Source of the DNA: Paenibacillus periandrae
GTDB lineage: Bacteria; Bacillota; Bacilli; Paenibacillales; NBRC-103111
Length of the DNA stretch: 64,000 bases
Assembly: GCF_022458865.1 (NCBI RefSeq)
Contig: NZ_JAJNMU010000002.1
Span: 372,001-436,000 of the forward strand
Direction: 5' to 3'
The translations under genes and the position numbers were made by a program. A model generated the notes under the pieces. That model ran no database searches, was not told where the DNA came from, and saw only the letters and a program-made list of their open reading frames with translations. Below are positions 1 to 8,308 of the stretch, one piece after another. Within the stretch, counting starts at the first letter, position 1, and each line of letters opens with the position of its first letter.

Positions 1-2
1 TC

Positions 3-344
3 TGGCTTGAAACTTTAATTAAAAGCAAACAGCAATCGGCGGCAGAGGATCCTGAACTCTTCGTCATCTATACTGCGGTCACTTCACAAGGTACCGAGTT
101 GATCGAGAATCATCTGCAATATTTGATCACACAACTGTCAAGAATTGTCCAGCAAGGCATGAATAAGCAGATGTTTAAAAGCGGAGAGCCGGGGGCGACA
201 GCAAGAGCTATCTTCATGGCTACTGTGCGCTTCCATCATCCCGCCCATGCTTATGAGTGGAATGCCGTTACCAAACAGGATGATTTCGAGCTGGTCTGGC
301 AGCTCATTCTTGCAGGAATTGTTCGTGAAGATATGAAGCTGTAA
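3..344 (+). CDS. TetR/AcrR-family transcriptional regulator, C-terminal part (cut by window start)
   Basis: The reading frame is already open at base 3 and runs to a TAA at 342-344, so the true start lies upstream of the window. The visible 113 residues are helical and carry no DNA-binding domain. The closing stretch (ARAIFMATVRFHHPAHAYEW, then an LVWQLILAGI helix) resembles the ligand-binding/dimerisation half of TetR-type repressors, where such a C-terminal helix ends the protein. The N-terminal helix-turn-helix must be in the missing part. A hairpin follows at 363-418, so this is the last gene of its transcript. The family call rests on pattern only; the ligand cannot be inferred. Confidence 0.6.
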   Translation, partial: WLETLIKSKQQSAAEDPELFVIYTAVTSQGTELIENHLQYLITQLSRIVQQGMNKQMFKSGEPGATARAIFMATVRFHHPAHAYEWNAVTKQDDFELVWQLILAGIVREDMKL

Positions 345-362
345 GCTTTAGGGAGCACCCAT

Positions 363-418
363 AAAAATAAGGCTATCCAAACAGTGATGTATGCTACTGT
401 TAACGGATAGCCTATTTG
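363..418. terminator. Bidirectional hairpin terminator between convergent genes
   Basis: The arms AATAAGGCTATCC and GGATAGCCTATTT, plus an inner ACAGT/ACTGT pair, form a long hairpin with A-rich 5' and T-rich 3' flanks. It can serve the TetR gene on + and the ROK gene on -. Confidence 0.65.
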
Positions 419-498
419 TATGATACCGGTACCGACAATGAAAATGGCTTCAACAGGTTAGTTACAGATCATTCCAGAGTCTGGATTTCTTGCCGTCT

Positions 499-1470
499 TC
501 AAGTATCTGCCATTGCTCTGCTGCCTGCAGACATCGCACTTCCGACGATTCCGGCATCATCTATCATTGCAGCCGTAACAATCGTCAGCCGCTCCCAATA
601 GCCATGATATACCGATTGCTGCAGCTGCTCCCGCATTGGCGCAAACAAGCGTTCACCCGCCAGCGCAGCACCACCACCAATCACGATCACGTCGGGACTG
701 TACAGGGTCACGGCATTCGCCAGTCCTTTACCAAGCAGCATGCCCGTATGGTTCATCACCTCAACAGCCAGCGAGTCGTGCTGATCATAGGCTTTGGATA
801 CATCGGCCGCCGCAATGCTCTTGTCAGGTGCGGCCTCCATCCATTCCCGAAGTATGCTGGGTCTGCCACTCTGAACCAGCTCTTGTGCCTGACGGGCAAT
901 ACCCGTGGCGGACACTGCCGTTTCCAGACAGCCGCGCATTCCACACCCGCAAGTATAAGGAATTTCCGGCATAATGATATGTCCCAGCTCACCCGCCATA
1001 TAGCCGCCACCATAATAAAGCTTACCCTTGTTCATGACAGCCGCAGCAAGTCCCGTTCCAATCGTAATCCCGAGCACATGCTCATAACCTTGTGCAGCAC
1101 CACAAACCGCTTCACCGTACACATACATTCTGACATCATTATCAATAAAGGTAGGAATTCCTGTACGTTTACGAATCTCTTCGGCTGTAGGGACCTGGGT
1201 CCAACGCAAATTCCCGGCAAACAGGGTTATTCCTTTATCAGGATCAATAAAACCCGGCGTTCCGACACCGATAGCCCTCACCGCTTCACGCTGAATGCCA
1301 CCAAGCGCCAGCAGCTCGTCCACCATACATTTTATTTTGTCAAATACATAATCACTGCCCCGCAGCGCTTCTGTAGGCTGTTTGATTTTATGCAGTAATG
1401 TGCCGGAGGCGTCGGTCAAGCCGCATACAACATTCGTGCCTCCAATATCGATTCCTATTAAAAAATCCAT
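499..1470 (-). CDS. ROK-family sugar kinase (glucokinase/N-acetylhexosamine kinase type)
   Basis: A 323-residue protein of normal ROK length that should phosphorylate a hexose or amino sugar with ATP in the cytosol. The phosphate-binding motif DIGGTN is at residues 8-13. The ROK centre follows: an IGTG loop, then GELGH, then the zinc-binding CGCGMRGCLE. A glycine-rich IGGGAAL segment lies in the C-terminal ATPase lobe. The substrate cannot be read from the sequence. It lies 27 nt downstream of a DeoR repressor on the same strand, so the two form an operon in which the regulator probably responds to a sugar phosphate that the kinase makes or uses. Confidence 0.88.
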   Translation of the reverse strand: MDFLIGIDIGGTNVVCGLTDASGTLLHKIKQPTEALRGSDYVFDKIKCMVDELLALGGIQREAVRAIGVGTPGFIDPDKGITLFAGNLRWTQVPTAEEIRKRTGIPTFIDNDVRMYVYGEAVCGAAQGYEHVLGITIGTGLAAAVMNKGKLYYGGGYMAGELGHIIMPEIPYTCGCGMRGCLETAVSATGIARQAQELVQSGRPSILREWMEAAPDKSIAAADVSKAYDQHDSLAVEVMNHTGMLLGKGLANAVTLYSPDVIVIGGGAALAGERLFAPMREQLQQSVYHGYWERLTIVTAAMIDDAGIVGSAMSAGSRAMADT

Positions 1471-1497
1471 CCTTCACTACCTTTCCCATAGTTATGG

Positions 1498-2292
1498 CTA
1501 TGTATGTTGATCAGCCAAATAAACAGTCACGTTCGATTGTTCCAAAGCTGAAGCTAGCTCTGGATCCAGAACAGCATCGGTCACACAAATATCCAGCGAG
1601 GATAGCGGAACTATGCCGAACAATGAGGCTTTGCCGACCTTCGAATGATCAAGCACGGCAATCTTCGTTCTGGAGCGCTTCAACAGCAAGCGTCCAATCT
1701 GGGCTTCCAGCTCGGAGTAAGTCGTAATCCCATGCTCCAATGATAAGCCATCGGCCCCCAGGAACATTTTACCGATGTTCAAATCCTCAATGACCTTTTC
1801 TGCAAGCGGTCCGCACAGCTCAAAGCTGTTTTTTCGCATCACACCACCTGTTAAAACCACCTGTACACCCTCACTGTCAGCAAGCTCCATTGCAATATTG
1901 ACAGCATTGGTGACAACGGTAATATTCCTTTTGTTTTTAATCGCTTTGGCGATAAGAAAGGTCGTCGTTCCACCAGATAATCCGATCACGTCGCCTTCCT
2001 CAATCAAAGCAGCCGCTGTAGCAGCTATGGCTTCCTTTTCCAACCAGAGCAGCTGCTTTTTTTCCTGAAAGGACGCTTCACGATGTCCTGTAAAGCCTTC
2101 CCATTGTGCGCCGCCGATCGTACGGATGATCCCTTCCTTTTTCACCAGAACATCCAAATCCCGGCGTGCAGTCGCTTCCGAGCAATGAAACTTTTCGATT
2201 ATTTCCTGAATGGTCAGCCGGCCATGAGCTTTTAAAGCATTCATAATCCTGCTGCGCCGTTCTTCGCCTTTGGATAGATCCTGTTCGCTCAT
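1498..2292 (-). CDS. DeoR-family transcriptional regulator
   Basis: A 264-residue repressor with an N-terminal DeoR helix-turn-helix (about residues 10-60, containing TIQEIIEKFHCSEATARRDL) and a C-terminal sugar-phosphate-sensing isomerase-like domain (GLSGGTTTFLIAKAI, then VLTGGVMRKN). The frame stays open for 28 more codons upstream, but ATG at 2292 is preferred because GGAGAGGGAAAGGG sits directly before it. The upstream codons are AT-rich and hold a good promoter. It is first in an operon with the ROK kinase and probably represses that operon until a sugar phosphate binds; the effector is unknown. Confidence 0.88.
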   Translation of the reverse strand: MSEQDLSKGEERRSRIMNALKAHGRLTIQEIIEKFHCSEATARRDLDVLVKKEGIIRTIGGAQWEGFTGHREASFQEKKQLLWLEKEAIAATAAALIEEGDVIGLSGGTTTFLIAKAIKNKRNITVVTNAVNIAMELADSEGVQVVLTGGVMRKNSFELCGPLAEKVIEDLNIGKMFLGADGLSLEHGITTYSELEAQIGRLLLKRSRTKIAVLDHSKVGKASLFGIVPLSSLDICVTDAVLDPELASALEQSNVTVYLADQHT

Positions 2293-2331
2293 CCCTTTCC
2301 CTCTCCTTGTATATCCATCATCTATGTTGAT

Positions 2332-2360
2332 AGTATAGGGGTTTATTATGATAATTTCAA
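2332..2360 (-). promoter_or_regulatory. Sigma-A-type promoter of the DeoR-ROK operon
   Basis: Read on the minus strand: TTGAAA, 17 nt, TATACT. It ends about 40 nt before the DeoR start codon. An ATTATC hexamer occurs twice just upstream of and within the -35 area and might be part of an operator, though this is weak. Confidence 0.65.
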
Positions 2361-2374
2361 TCACGATAATGACC

Positions 2375-2408
2375 AAAAAAATCAGCAGCCTTTAAAAGCG
2401 CTGCTGAT
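2375..2408 (-). terminator. Intrinsic terminator of the decapeptide-repeat gene
   Basis: On the minus strand ATCAGCAGC, a short loop and GCTGCTGAT form a 9-bp perfect stem followed by seven T. It starts 17 nt after the stop codon of the giant repeat gene and insulates the DeoR promoter. Confidence 0.85.
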
Positions 2409-2424
2409 TATGGGCACAACCGAC

Positions 2425-5400
2425 TTATGAGGTTCGACCAACCGCGATCCAGTTCACAACTCCCTCCAACTGAGGAGAATAACGGCTTCGAACGATCTGG
2501 ATGATAGCACTATCGCATTGTTTTTGTTGAATGACACCATAGCTGTTGGTTTGATCCGTTGTGACGACTAACGCGTACTGCTCATCGACAAATGGCTCAT
2601 CGAAATGCACCCGGATTTCTATGGTTTCTTCCTCTACGCGCATCAGAAAGGAACATATACCGAATTGCTGCGTAGGAGCAGCGGGTTTGGTGGATGCGAC
2701 CGGGCTTGTATTCAAAATCTCAGCTGAGGCTGCATCCGGAAACTCTACTTCGGTTGTACTTGTTTCACTAAACTCTACATCTACTGCATTTGTGTCGACA
2801 AAGTCTGTTTCCTCTCCACTTGCAATCATCACATCGGACGTCTCGTCAGTTGTATCCACAACCTCCGCTTCCGCAGCTTCTGTATCCAATGGCTGAACGG
2901 CCGTTGCTTGAAGTCTCGAGGCTGCCGCTAACAGCAGCTTTTCTACCAGTCCGGTTTCCAAGTGTATCGAAGTTATACTCCCAGGAAGCAGGTGGTAGCC
3001 TGAGATCGACTCTTGTTTAATATGGAGGCCATCAATCGTATCGTTACTCAACTGCTCGCTTCCTACAGCACCATACGCTAAATGGCGACTTGTCACCGCA
3101 TGCTCAGCCAAATGCGCGCTGCCAACCGAAGCGGTATTCAGATGCACAGAGTCCACTGCACTCGGAGCCAGCTTAGCAGCTGTCACTGCCTGATCAACCA
3201 ACTGCTCAGTGTCAATCGTTCCCTCCGCAATATGCTTACCAATTATCGCACCAGCTTCAATATGACAGCTGGCCACAGCATCTAAAGCGATCTGCTCACT
3301 ACCCACACTTCCATTGCTCAGGTGAGCTGCCTCTACGGCTCCCCATGCCAGCTTCGCTCCTGTCACCGAATGCTCCTGCAGATGTGCTGTTCCTATTGCC
3401 TCTTCAGCAATGTGCCCGCTGCTCACAGCTTCAAGTGCGAGATGAAGACTCGTTACAGCACCAGCACCCAACCTCTCGCTATCCACGCTCCCGACACTCA
3501 GATGCACCGTATCCACGGCTCCGAATGCCAGCTTGGTTCCAGTCACAGCTTGCTCCTGCAGCTGCGACGTACCGATTGCTTCGTCAGCAATATGCCTCGT
3601 CTCGACTGCGCTCCGTGCCAACTCACGGCTGCTGACCACGTCTGCTCCCAGATGTCGACTCGCCACTGCACCTTCGGCCAACTGCTCTTCACCTACAGCA
3701 CCAGCAGCCAAATGCGCGGCACCTACAGCGCCCCATGCCAGCTTAGCTCCCGTAACCGAATGCTCCTGCAGCTGGGCAGCTCCTATCGCTTCCTCAGCGA
3801 TATGCGGACCGCCAATCGCACCCCAGGCAAGCGCTCGCCCGCTTACCGCTCCTGCAGCTAAATGACGACTTGCTACCGCACCTTCGGCCAGCTGCTCACT
3901 TCCTATCGCTTCCGCGCATAGATGTGCGCTTTCAACTGCTCCCGGTGCCAGCTTAGCTCCGGTCACAGCCTCATCGTTCAACTGCGCCGTGCCGATGGCT
4001 TCATCAGCAATATGGGCTCTGCCCACTGCGCCCCACGCCAGCTCACGACGGCTCACAACACCTGCAGACAGATGACGGCTCGTTACGGCACCATCAGCCA
4101 GCTGCTCACTTCCCACCGCTTCAGCACTCAAGTGAGCGGCTTCTACTGTACTTGGTGCCAGGTTCACTCCTGTTACCGCCTGCTCCTGCAAATGTGCTGT
4201 TCCAATCACATACAGCGCCAGATGATCGCCCCTTACCGAACCCAATGCCAGCTCGCGCCCGCCTATCGCGCCTTCCGCCAGATGACGACTCGCTACAGCA
4301 TCGTCAGCCAGCTGCTCACCACTCACGGCACCCGCAGTGAGATGCACAGCTTCCACTGAGCATGGCGCCAGCTTTGTCCCTGTTACCGCTTGTTCTTGGA
4401 GCTGATCCGTACCTATTACTCTTTCGCCAAGATGCTTACTGCTAACAATTCCATGCGCCAGCTCACGATTGCCAACTGCGCCATCAGCTAACTGAAGGCT
4501 TGTTACAGCTCCCTCTGCCAATTGGTCGCTGCCCACCGCACCGTCAGCCAAATGCTCTGTCTCCACCGCACCACGTGCCAGCTTGGCTCCAGTCACCGAC
4601 TGTGCATGCAGCTGTGTCGTATTAATTGCATTCGCAGCGATATGAACTCCACTAACTGCACCCCAGGAAAGCTCGCGCCCACTAACAGCGCCCGCTCCCA
4701 AATGGCGACTTACCACCACACCCTCTGCCAACTGGTCGCTTTTCACTGCACCCGCGCTCAAATGAACCGTACTTACAACACCATCAGCGAGCTGAGCCGC
4801 CTTCACTGAGGCTTCGCTCAAATGTGCACTGGTCACGGCACCCTCAGCCAGCTTTTCAGCGGTCACACTTCGATCTGCCAGCTTCTCACGAGTTATCGCT
4901 TCTGTCGCCAAATGAACGGCTTTCACAGCAGCCTTTGATAAATGGGTAGATTGAATCGCTCCAGTAGAAATATGCTCGCTAAGCACCGATTCACGGCCAA
5001 GTTTATCCGACGTCACACTCGATTGCGCCAGCTTTGCCGTCGTAACCGATAAGTTAGTCAGCTTATCCGTCGATACCGATTCACTGGAGAGCTTCGAGGT
5101 CGTAATGCTGTGATTAGCCAGCTGCCCGGATAGGACAGCACCCTCCTGAATATGCTGATGCTGGATCGAGCCTGTTGCCAGCTTTTCCGAAGTTACAGCT
5201 CGATCCTGCAGCTTTGCCGTCACAACGGACTGATCCTGCAAATGCTCTTTACCCACGGCAAGCAACCCAATATGAAGCGCCTGTATCGCTTTCTCAGCAA
5301 TGTGTCCGCTGCTTACCGCATTGCCGGATAGATGTTCACCGGTAACAGCCTTTCTTCCCAGTTTTGCCGAAGTGACAGCTTGCTCCTTCAGCTTATCTGC

Positions 5401-6639
5401 GCCTACAGATGACACACTTAGCTGCTCCTCACCTACACTTTGTGGAGCAATCTTGCCTGCGGTTACCGCGCCATCTATCAAATGCTGAGCTTCCACACTC
5501 TTAGGCTGAAGATGTTTTTTTTCTATCGCCATATCCTGTAGATGTATACCACCCACCGATTGCTTCGCCAGCTTCTCGGAGGTTACCGTATGATCACGCA
5601 AGTGCTCACTCGTCACGGCACCGCCAAGAATATGCTCGCCAATTACCTGCTTGGGACCAATAGAATCACTGTGCACGACGCCGTTGGCCAGATGCTCATG
5701 CAAAACAGATTTGGACTGCAAATGGTCCGAACTGATGCTCCAGGCTGCCAGCTTATCCTCTGTCACGGATTGCTTGCCCAGCTTCACTGCCGTAATTTCG
5801 CCATCCGCTATTTTACTTGCCGTTACCGAATGATCACGCAGCTTCTCTGTAGTGACAGACAAATCTGCCAGCTTTGCCGTATTGATGATGTAATTGGCCA
5901 GATTCGTAGCCTGAATCGTACCGCTTTTAATTTTCTCGGATGTGATCGACTGGTTTTGAATCAGCTCGCCAGTAATCACTTCCTCAGCCAAATGCTTGGT
6001 TTGAATCGAATATTCGGCAATTTTCATGGCATCAATCGTTTTATCTGCCAGCTTCTCAGAGGTGATGCTGTTATCCTGCAGCTTTTCACCTCCAATCGCT
6101 CGCTCCTGAATCTTGTCTCCCGTTATAGCAAAGGATGCAATATGCTCCTCGGTAACCGCTCGCAGTCCCAGCTTCTGCTGAGTCACGCTGCGATCCCCAA
6201 GCTTAGCGGCAGTCACTGCATAATCAGCCAGCTGTTCGTTTCCAATAGCACCGCGTTTAACCTTACTGCCCTCAATCGCATTCCGCGCAATCTTCTCAGC
6301 GGTAACCGATTCCTCAGCCAAATCGTCCGTGTAAATAATGCCTCCGCTGCCTGCTCCGTCAGCAGCCTTACGCGTTAACAATAAGGGTACACTGTCAGTC
6401 CGTGGTTTCTCCACTTGTGATTTTTCCACTTTTATAAGAGGTTCCTTATCAGTTTGGTTAACCTGCTGAGAATGTTGGGTACGACTGATCGTAACATCCA
6501 CACTATCTGCTGGTTGCAACTTCTTAATTCGATCCGCTTCCTGAACATCGTCCAGCCATTTTAGTTCATTAATATAAGCCCCGCTCTTTTTCTGCAGCAG
6601 TCTATTCTTACTTAAACCACGGCTAGTTGGCTTCTTCAT
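2425..6639 (-). CDS. Giant decapeptide-repeat protein with C-terminal WIAxG tail
   Basis: A 1404-residue protein in three parts. (1) Residues 1-110 are a basic, polar leader without a signal peptide. (2) Residues 111-1230 are exactly 112 consecutive ten-residue units with no gap. The consensus is [AS]-[VI]-T/G-x-x-[HKQ]-[LI]-A-x-[GS], e.g. AVTAAKLGDR. (3) A 174-residue tail has an acidic Thr/Ser-rich linker and then a domain ending in NWIAVGRTS. ATG at 6639 is chosen over the longer frame because GGGAGGAAG lies 6 nt upstream. The WIAxG ending recalls the WIAG-tail proteins I remember from Paenibacillus and relatives; I could not check this. The unit resembles repeats of phage tail fibres and other beta-structured fibres, so a surface filament, perhaps of the spore, is my inference. 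Confidence 0.8.
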   Translation of the reverse strand: MKKPTSRGLSKNRLLQKKSGAYINELKWLDDVQEADRIKKLQPADSVDVTISRTQHSQQVNQTDKEPLIKVEKSQVEKPRTDSVPLLLTRKAADGAGSGGIIYTDDLAEESVTAEKIARNAIEGSKVKRGAIGNEQLADYAVTAAKLGDRSVTQQKLGLRAVTEEHIASFAITGDKIQERAIGGEKLQDNSITSEKLADKTIDAMKIAEYSIQTKHLAEEVITGELIQNQSITSEKIKSGTIQATNLANYIINTAKLADLSVTTEKLRDHSVTASKIADGEITAVKLGKQSVTEDKLAAWSISSDHLQSKSVLHEHLANGVVHSDSIGPKQVIGEHILGGAVTSEHLRDHTVTSEKLAKQSVGGIHLQDMAIEKKHLQPKSVEAQHLIDGAVTAGKIAPQSVGEEQLSVSSVGADKLKEQAVTSAKLGRKAVTGEHLSGNAVSSGHIAEKAIQALHIGLLAVGKEHLQDQSVVTAKLQDRAVTSEKLATGSIQHQHIQEGAVLSGQLANHSITTSKLSSESVSTDKLTNLSVTTAKLAQSSVTSDKLGRESVLSEHISTGAIQSTHLSKAAVKAVHLATEAITREKLADRSVTAEKLAEGAVTSAHLSEASVKAAQLADGVVSTVHLSAGAVKSDQLAEGVVVSRHLGAGAVSGRELSWGAVSGVHIAANAINTTQLHAQSVTGAKLARGAVETEHLADGAVGSDQLAEGAVTSLQLADGAVGNRELAHGIVSSKHLGERVIGTDQLQEQAVTGTKLAPCSVEAVHLTAGAVSGEQLADDAVASRHLAEGAIGGRELALGSVRGDHLALYVIGTAHLQEQAVTGVNLAPSTVEAAHLSAEAVGSEQLADGAVTSRHLSAGVVSRRELAWGAVGRAHIADEAIGTAQLNDEAVTGAKLAPGAVESAHLCAEAIGSEQLAEGAVASRHLAAGAVSGRALAWGAIGGPHIAEEAIGAAQLQEHSVTGAKLAWGAVGAAHLAAGAVGEEQLAEGAVASRHLGADVVSSRELARSAVETRHIADEAIGTSQLQEQAVTGTKLAFGAVDTVHLSVGSVDSERLGAGAVTSLHLALEAVSSGHIAEEAIGTAHLQEHSVTGAKLAWGAVEAAHLSNGSVGSEQIALDAVASCHIEAGAIIGKHIAEGTIDTEQLVDQAVTAAKLAPSAVDSVHLNTASVGSAHLAEHAVTSRHLAYGAVGSEQLSNDTIDGLHIKQESISGYHLLPGSITSIHLETGLVEKLLLAAASRLQATAVQPLDTEAAEAEVVDTTDETSDVMIASGEETDFVDTNAVDVEFSETSTTEVEFPDAASAEILNTSPVASTKPAAPTQQFGICSFLMRVEEETIEIRVHFDEPFVDEQYALVVTTDQTNSYGVIQQKQCDSAIIQIVRSRYSPQLEGVVNWIAVGRTS
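2950..6309 (-). repeat. 112 tandem in-frame 30-bp units (decapeptide array), partly organised as 210-bp blocks
   Basis: The coding array is 3360 bp, exactly 112 units of 30 bp. In its middle, units recur in sevens: the GAKLA-type unit falls at 3536, 3746, 3956, 4166, 4376 and 4586, 210 bp apart each time, and one block at 3356-3536 is one unit short (180 bp). Units outside this zone are more diverged, which suggests the centre expanded later by block duplication. Confidence 0.9.
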
Positions 6640-6921
6640 CCTGCACTTCCTCCCGTTTTGGTAATGCTTCATGTTGGGCACCGCATTTAGTAGTCTTTTG
6701 TAACATATGCATTCACCCAGAAGGAAGTCATCGCCTATGGAAAAATAGGCGCAGCAATGAGCTGTAGATGGGAGCTTCATCTGAAAATTTCCATAAAAAA
6801 AAGGCATGGATTAATAAACCCACACCTCTCCTATAGCTTATCTAAGCAAGCTTGTACCACGCCGATTATACGATCAGTCAGTAATAATCAGCTCTGAGTC
6901 CGGTCATACTAACACCAACGC

Positions 6922-7458
6922 TTACATAAAAAAAGCAATCCCCATCAACGCCGAAACCGACAATACGACAAGCGGATGCAAGTGATACTTCATCGTTCCA
7001 ATCATGGCAAAAATAAAAATCAGCAGCACAGCCAGTGTATGTCCATTGATCCCAAGCAGTGGTTGTCCGTTGGTGCCTACTCGATACGCCGCATAGACGA
7101 TAAGCGCTGCCACCATCGGTTTCAAGCCATAAAAGATCATGGAGAGCAAGCGTTCCCGACCTACTTTAAAAAAGAACAGTGCCAGAGCGATAATGATAAT
7201 AAATGAAGGTAAAATCATGCCGATTGTTGCCGCCGCCGCTCCAGGAATCCCGGCAACCTTGTACCCAATCAGTACAGCACTATTCGTAGCAATTGGACCC
7301 GGCGCCATTCCGGCCAAGGTTACAGCTTGGGCAAAATCTACGGAGGTCATCCATTGCTGGGCTAAAGCCTCCCGCTCAATCACACTTAATATGGCATAAC
7401 CGCCGCCAAACGAGACAAGCCCTATTTTGAAAAAAGTAACCAATAATGTCCACAGCAT
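6922..7458 (-). CDS. Chromate transporter-family membrane protein, half-size (second of pair)
   Basis: A 178-residue, highly hydrophobic protein with about five or six membrane segments and the family hallmarks: SFGGGYAILSVIERE near the N-terminus and AGMAPGPIATNSAV around residues 49-62. Half-size CHR-family proteins usually occur as adjacent pairs that together equal one full ChrA permease, and that is the case here. It starts 30 nt after its partner's stop. Members have been linked to chromate efflux, but many are uncharacterised anion transporters, so the substrate stays open. No chrR reductase or chromate regulator is nearby. Confidence 0.85.
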   Translation of the reverse strand: MLWTLLVTFFKIGLVSFGGGYAILSVIEREALAQQWMTSVDFAQAVTLAGMAPGPIATNSAVLIGYKVAGIPGAAAATIGMILPSFIIIIALALFFFKVGRERLLSMIFYGLKPMVAALIVYAAYRVGTNGQPLLGINGHTLAVLLIFIFAMIGTMKYHLHPLVVLSVSALMGIAFFM

Positions 7459-7488
7459 GAATGCTGTCCCCTCCCTTCAGCCATCCGA

Positions 7489-8145
7489 CTAAATCCCATC
7501 GCCCCAAATATATTGGCCGGCTTGGATCGGACCGGGTACAGGTGCAGTTCTTCCGCCAGTCTTCGTTGGTGGAGGTACATCCTTGAACTTTTCTTTCATT
7601 TTAAATATCCAAATACCCGCAATCGTTCCGATCAGCAGCAGCAAAGCGGGATGGATCGAGGTAAACAGCAACGCGGCCAGTGCACCTGCTACGATAATCA
7701 GTGTCGATTTGTCATGAACCGCTGACTTTAGCATTCGCCAGCCAGCAACCGCAATGAAAGCGACGACGGCCGAATGAATGCCTTCAAAAGCAGCCGAAGC
7801 CTTCACAGAGTCCTCCACGGTAGTGTAACCAATTGCCAGCGCCATCATAATTATAAAGGTCGGTAGTCCGATACCTATAATGGCTGCAATGGCTCCCCTG
7901 AGTCCAGCCACTCGATACCCAATGATCGTAGCCGCATTCACACCAATGCCACCTGGAGCCGATCCGGCAATCGACAAGGCACCGCTTATTTCTTCCTCGT
8001 CCATCCATTTACGCTGTTCAACAACTTCTTTCTCAATAGCCGGAATCATCGCATAGCCGCCGCCGAAAGAGATTGGACTGATTTTGCAAAAGGACCAAAA
8101 AATTTGCCCTAATACAGTTGTCAACTTCTGCTCATTGTTAGTCAT
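7489..8145 (-). CDS. Chromate transporter-family membrane protein, half-size (first of pair)
   Basis: A 218-residue partner of the downstream half-size permease. It has the matching motifs SFGGGYAMIPAIEKEV and AGSAPGGIGVNAATIIGYRVAG, several membrane helices and a Pro-rich hydrophilic tail. The frame opens 12 codons earlier, but ATG at 8145 follows an AGGGG site while the outer ATG at 8181 has none. The two genes form an operon on the minus strand, and their products most likely make a heterodimeric transporter. Confidence 0.83.
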   Translation of the reverse strand: MTNNEQKLTTVLGQIFWSFCKISPISFGGGYAMIPAIEKEVVEQRKWMDEEEISGALSIAGSAPGGIGVNAATIIGYRVAGLRGAIAAIIGIGLPTFIIMMALAIGYTTVEDSVKASAAFEGIHSAVVAFIAVAGWRMLKSAVHDKSTLIIVAGALAALLFTSIHPALLLLIGTIAGIWIFKMKEKFKDVPPPTKTGGRTAPVPGPIQAGQYIWGDGI

Positions 8146-8308
8146 GTCGCAGCATCCCCTGTCTTTAGCTTCTATATTCATTATACAACACTTAATTTCT
8201 TTTTGGAATAAACTATAGTATAAAAGTTTCTTCTGCTTTTAAAAAGATCCGGTTATATAACGAATATTCGTCTTTGAAGAGGGGAATACTCTGATTTACA
8301 CAGGGACT

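Noticed and set aside
490..1398. 302-residue open frame opposite the ROK kinase gene
   Set aside because: It is antisense to a protein with all ROK motifs, rich in His/Arg/Thr, with no recognisable domain or ribosome site.
2950..6309. A 30-bp periodic array that could be taken for a CRISPR locus
   Set aside because: The units are contiguous with no spacers, they differ from one another, and they form one uninterrupted reading frame of decapeptides with a good start and terminator.
3322..6378. Long open frames on the plus strand opposite the decapeptide gene (e.g. 5542-6378, 3322-3861, 3922-4359)
   Set aside because: They are by-products of the 30-bp period, since the repeat lacks stops in another frame throughout. 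They have no ribosome sites and biased, Cys/Arg/Ser/Gln-rich composition.
6865..6870. TATAAT on the minus strand upstream of the decapeptide gene as its -10 box
   Set aside because: No acceptable -35 lies at the right distance, and it is about 225 nt from the start codon. A sporulation sigma factor may be used instead.
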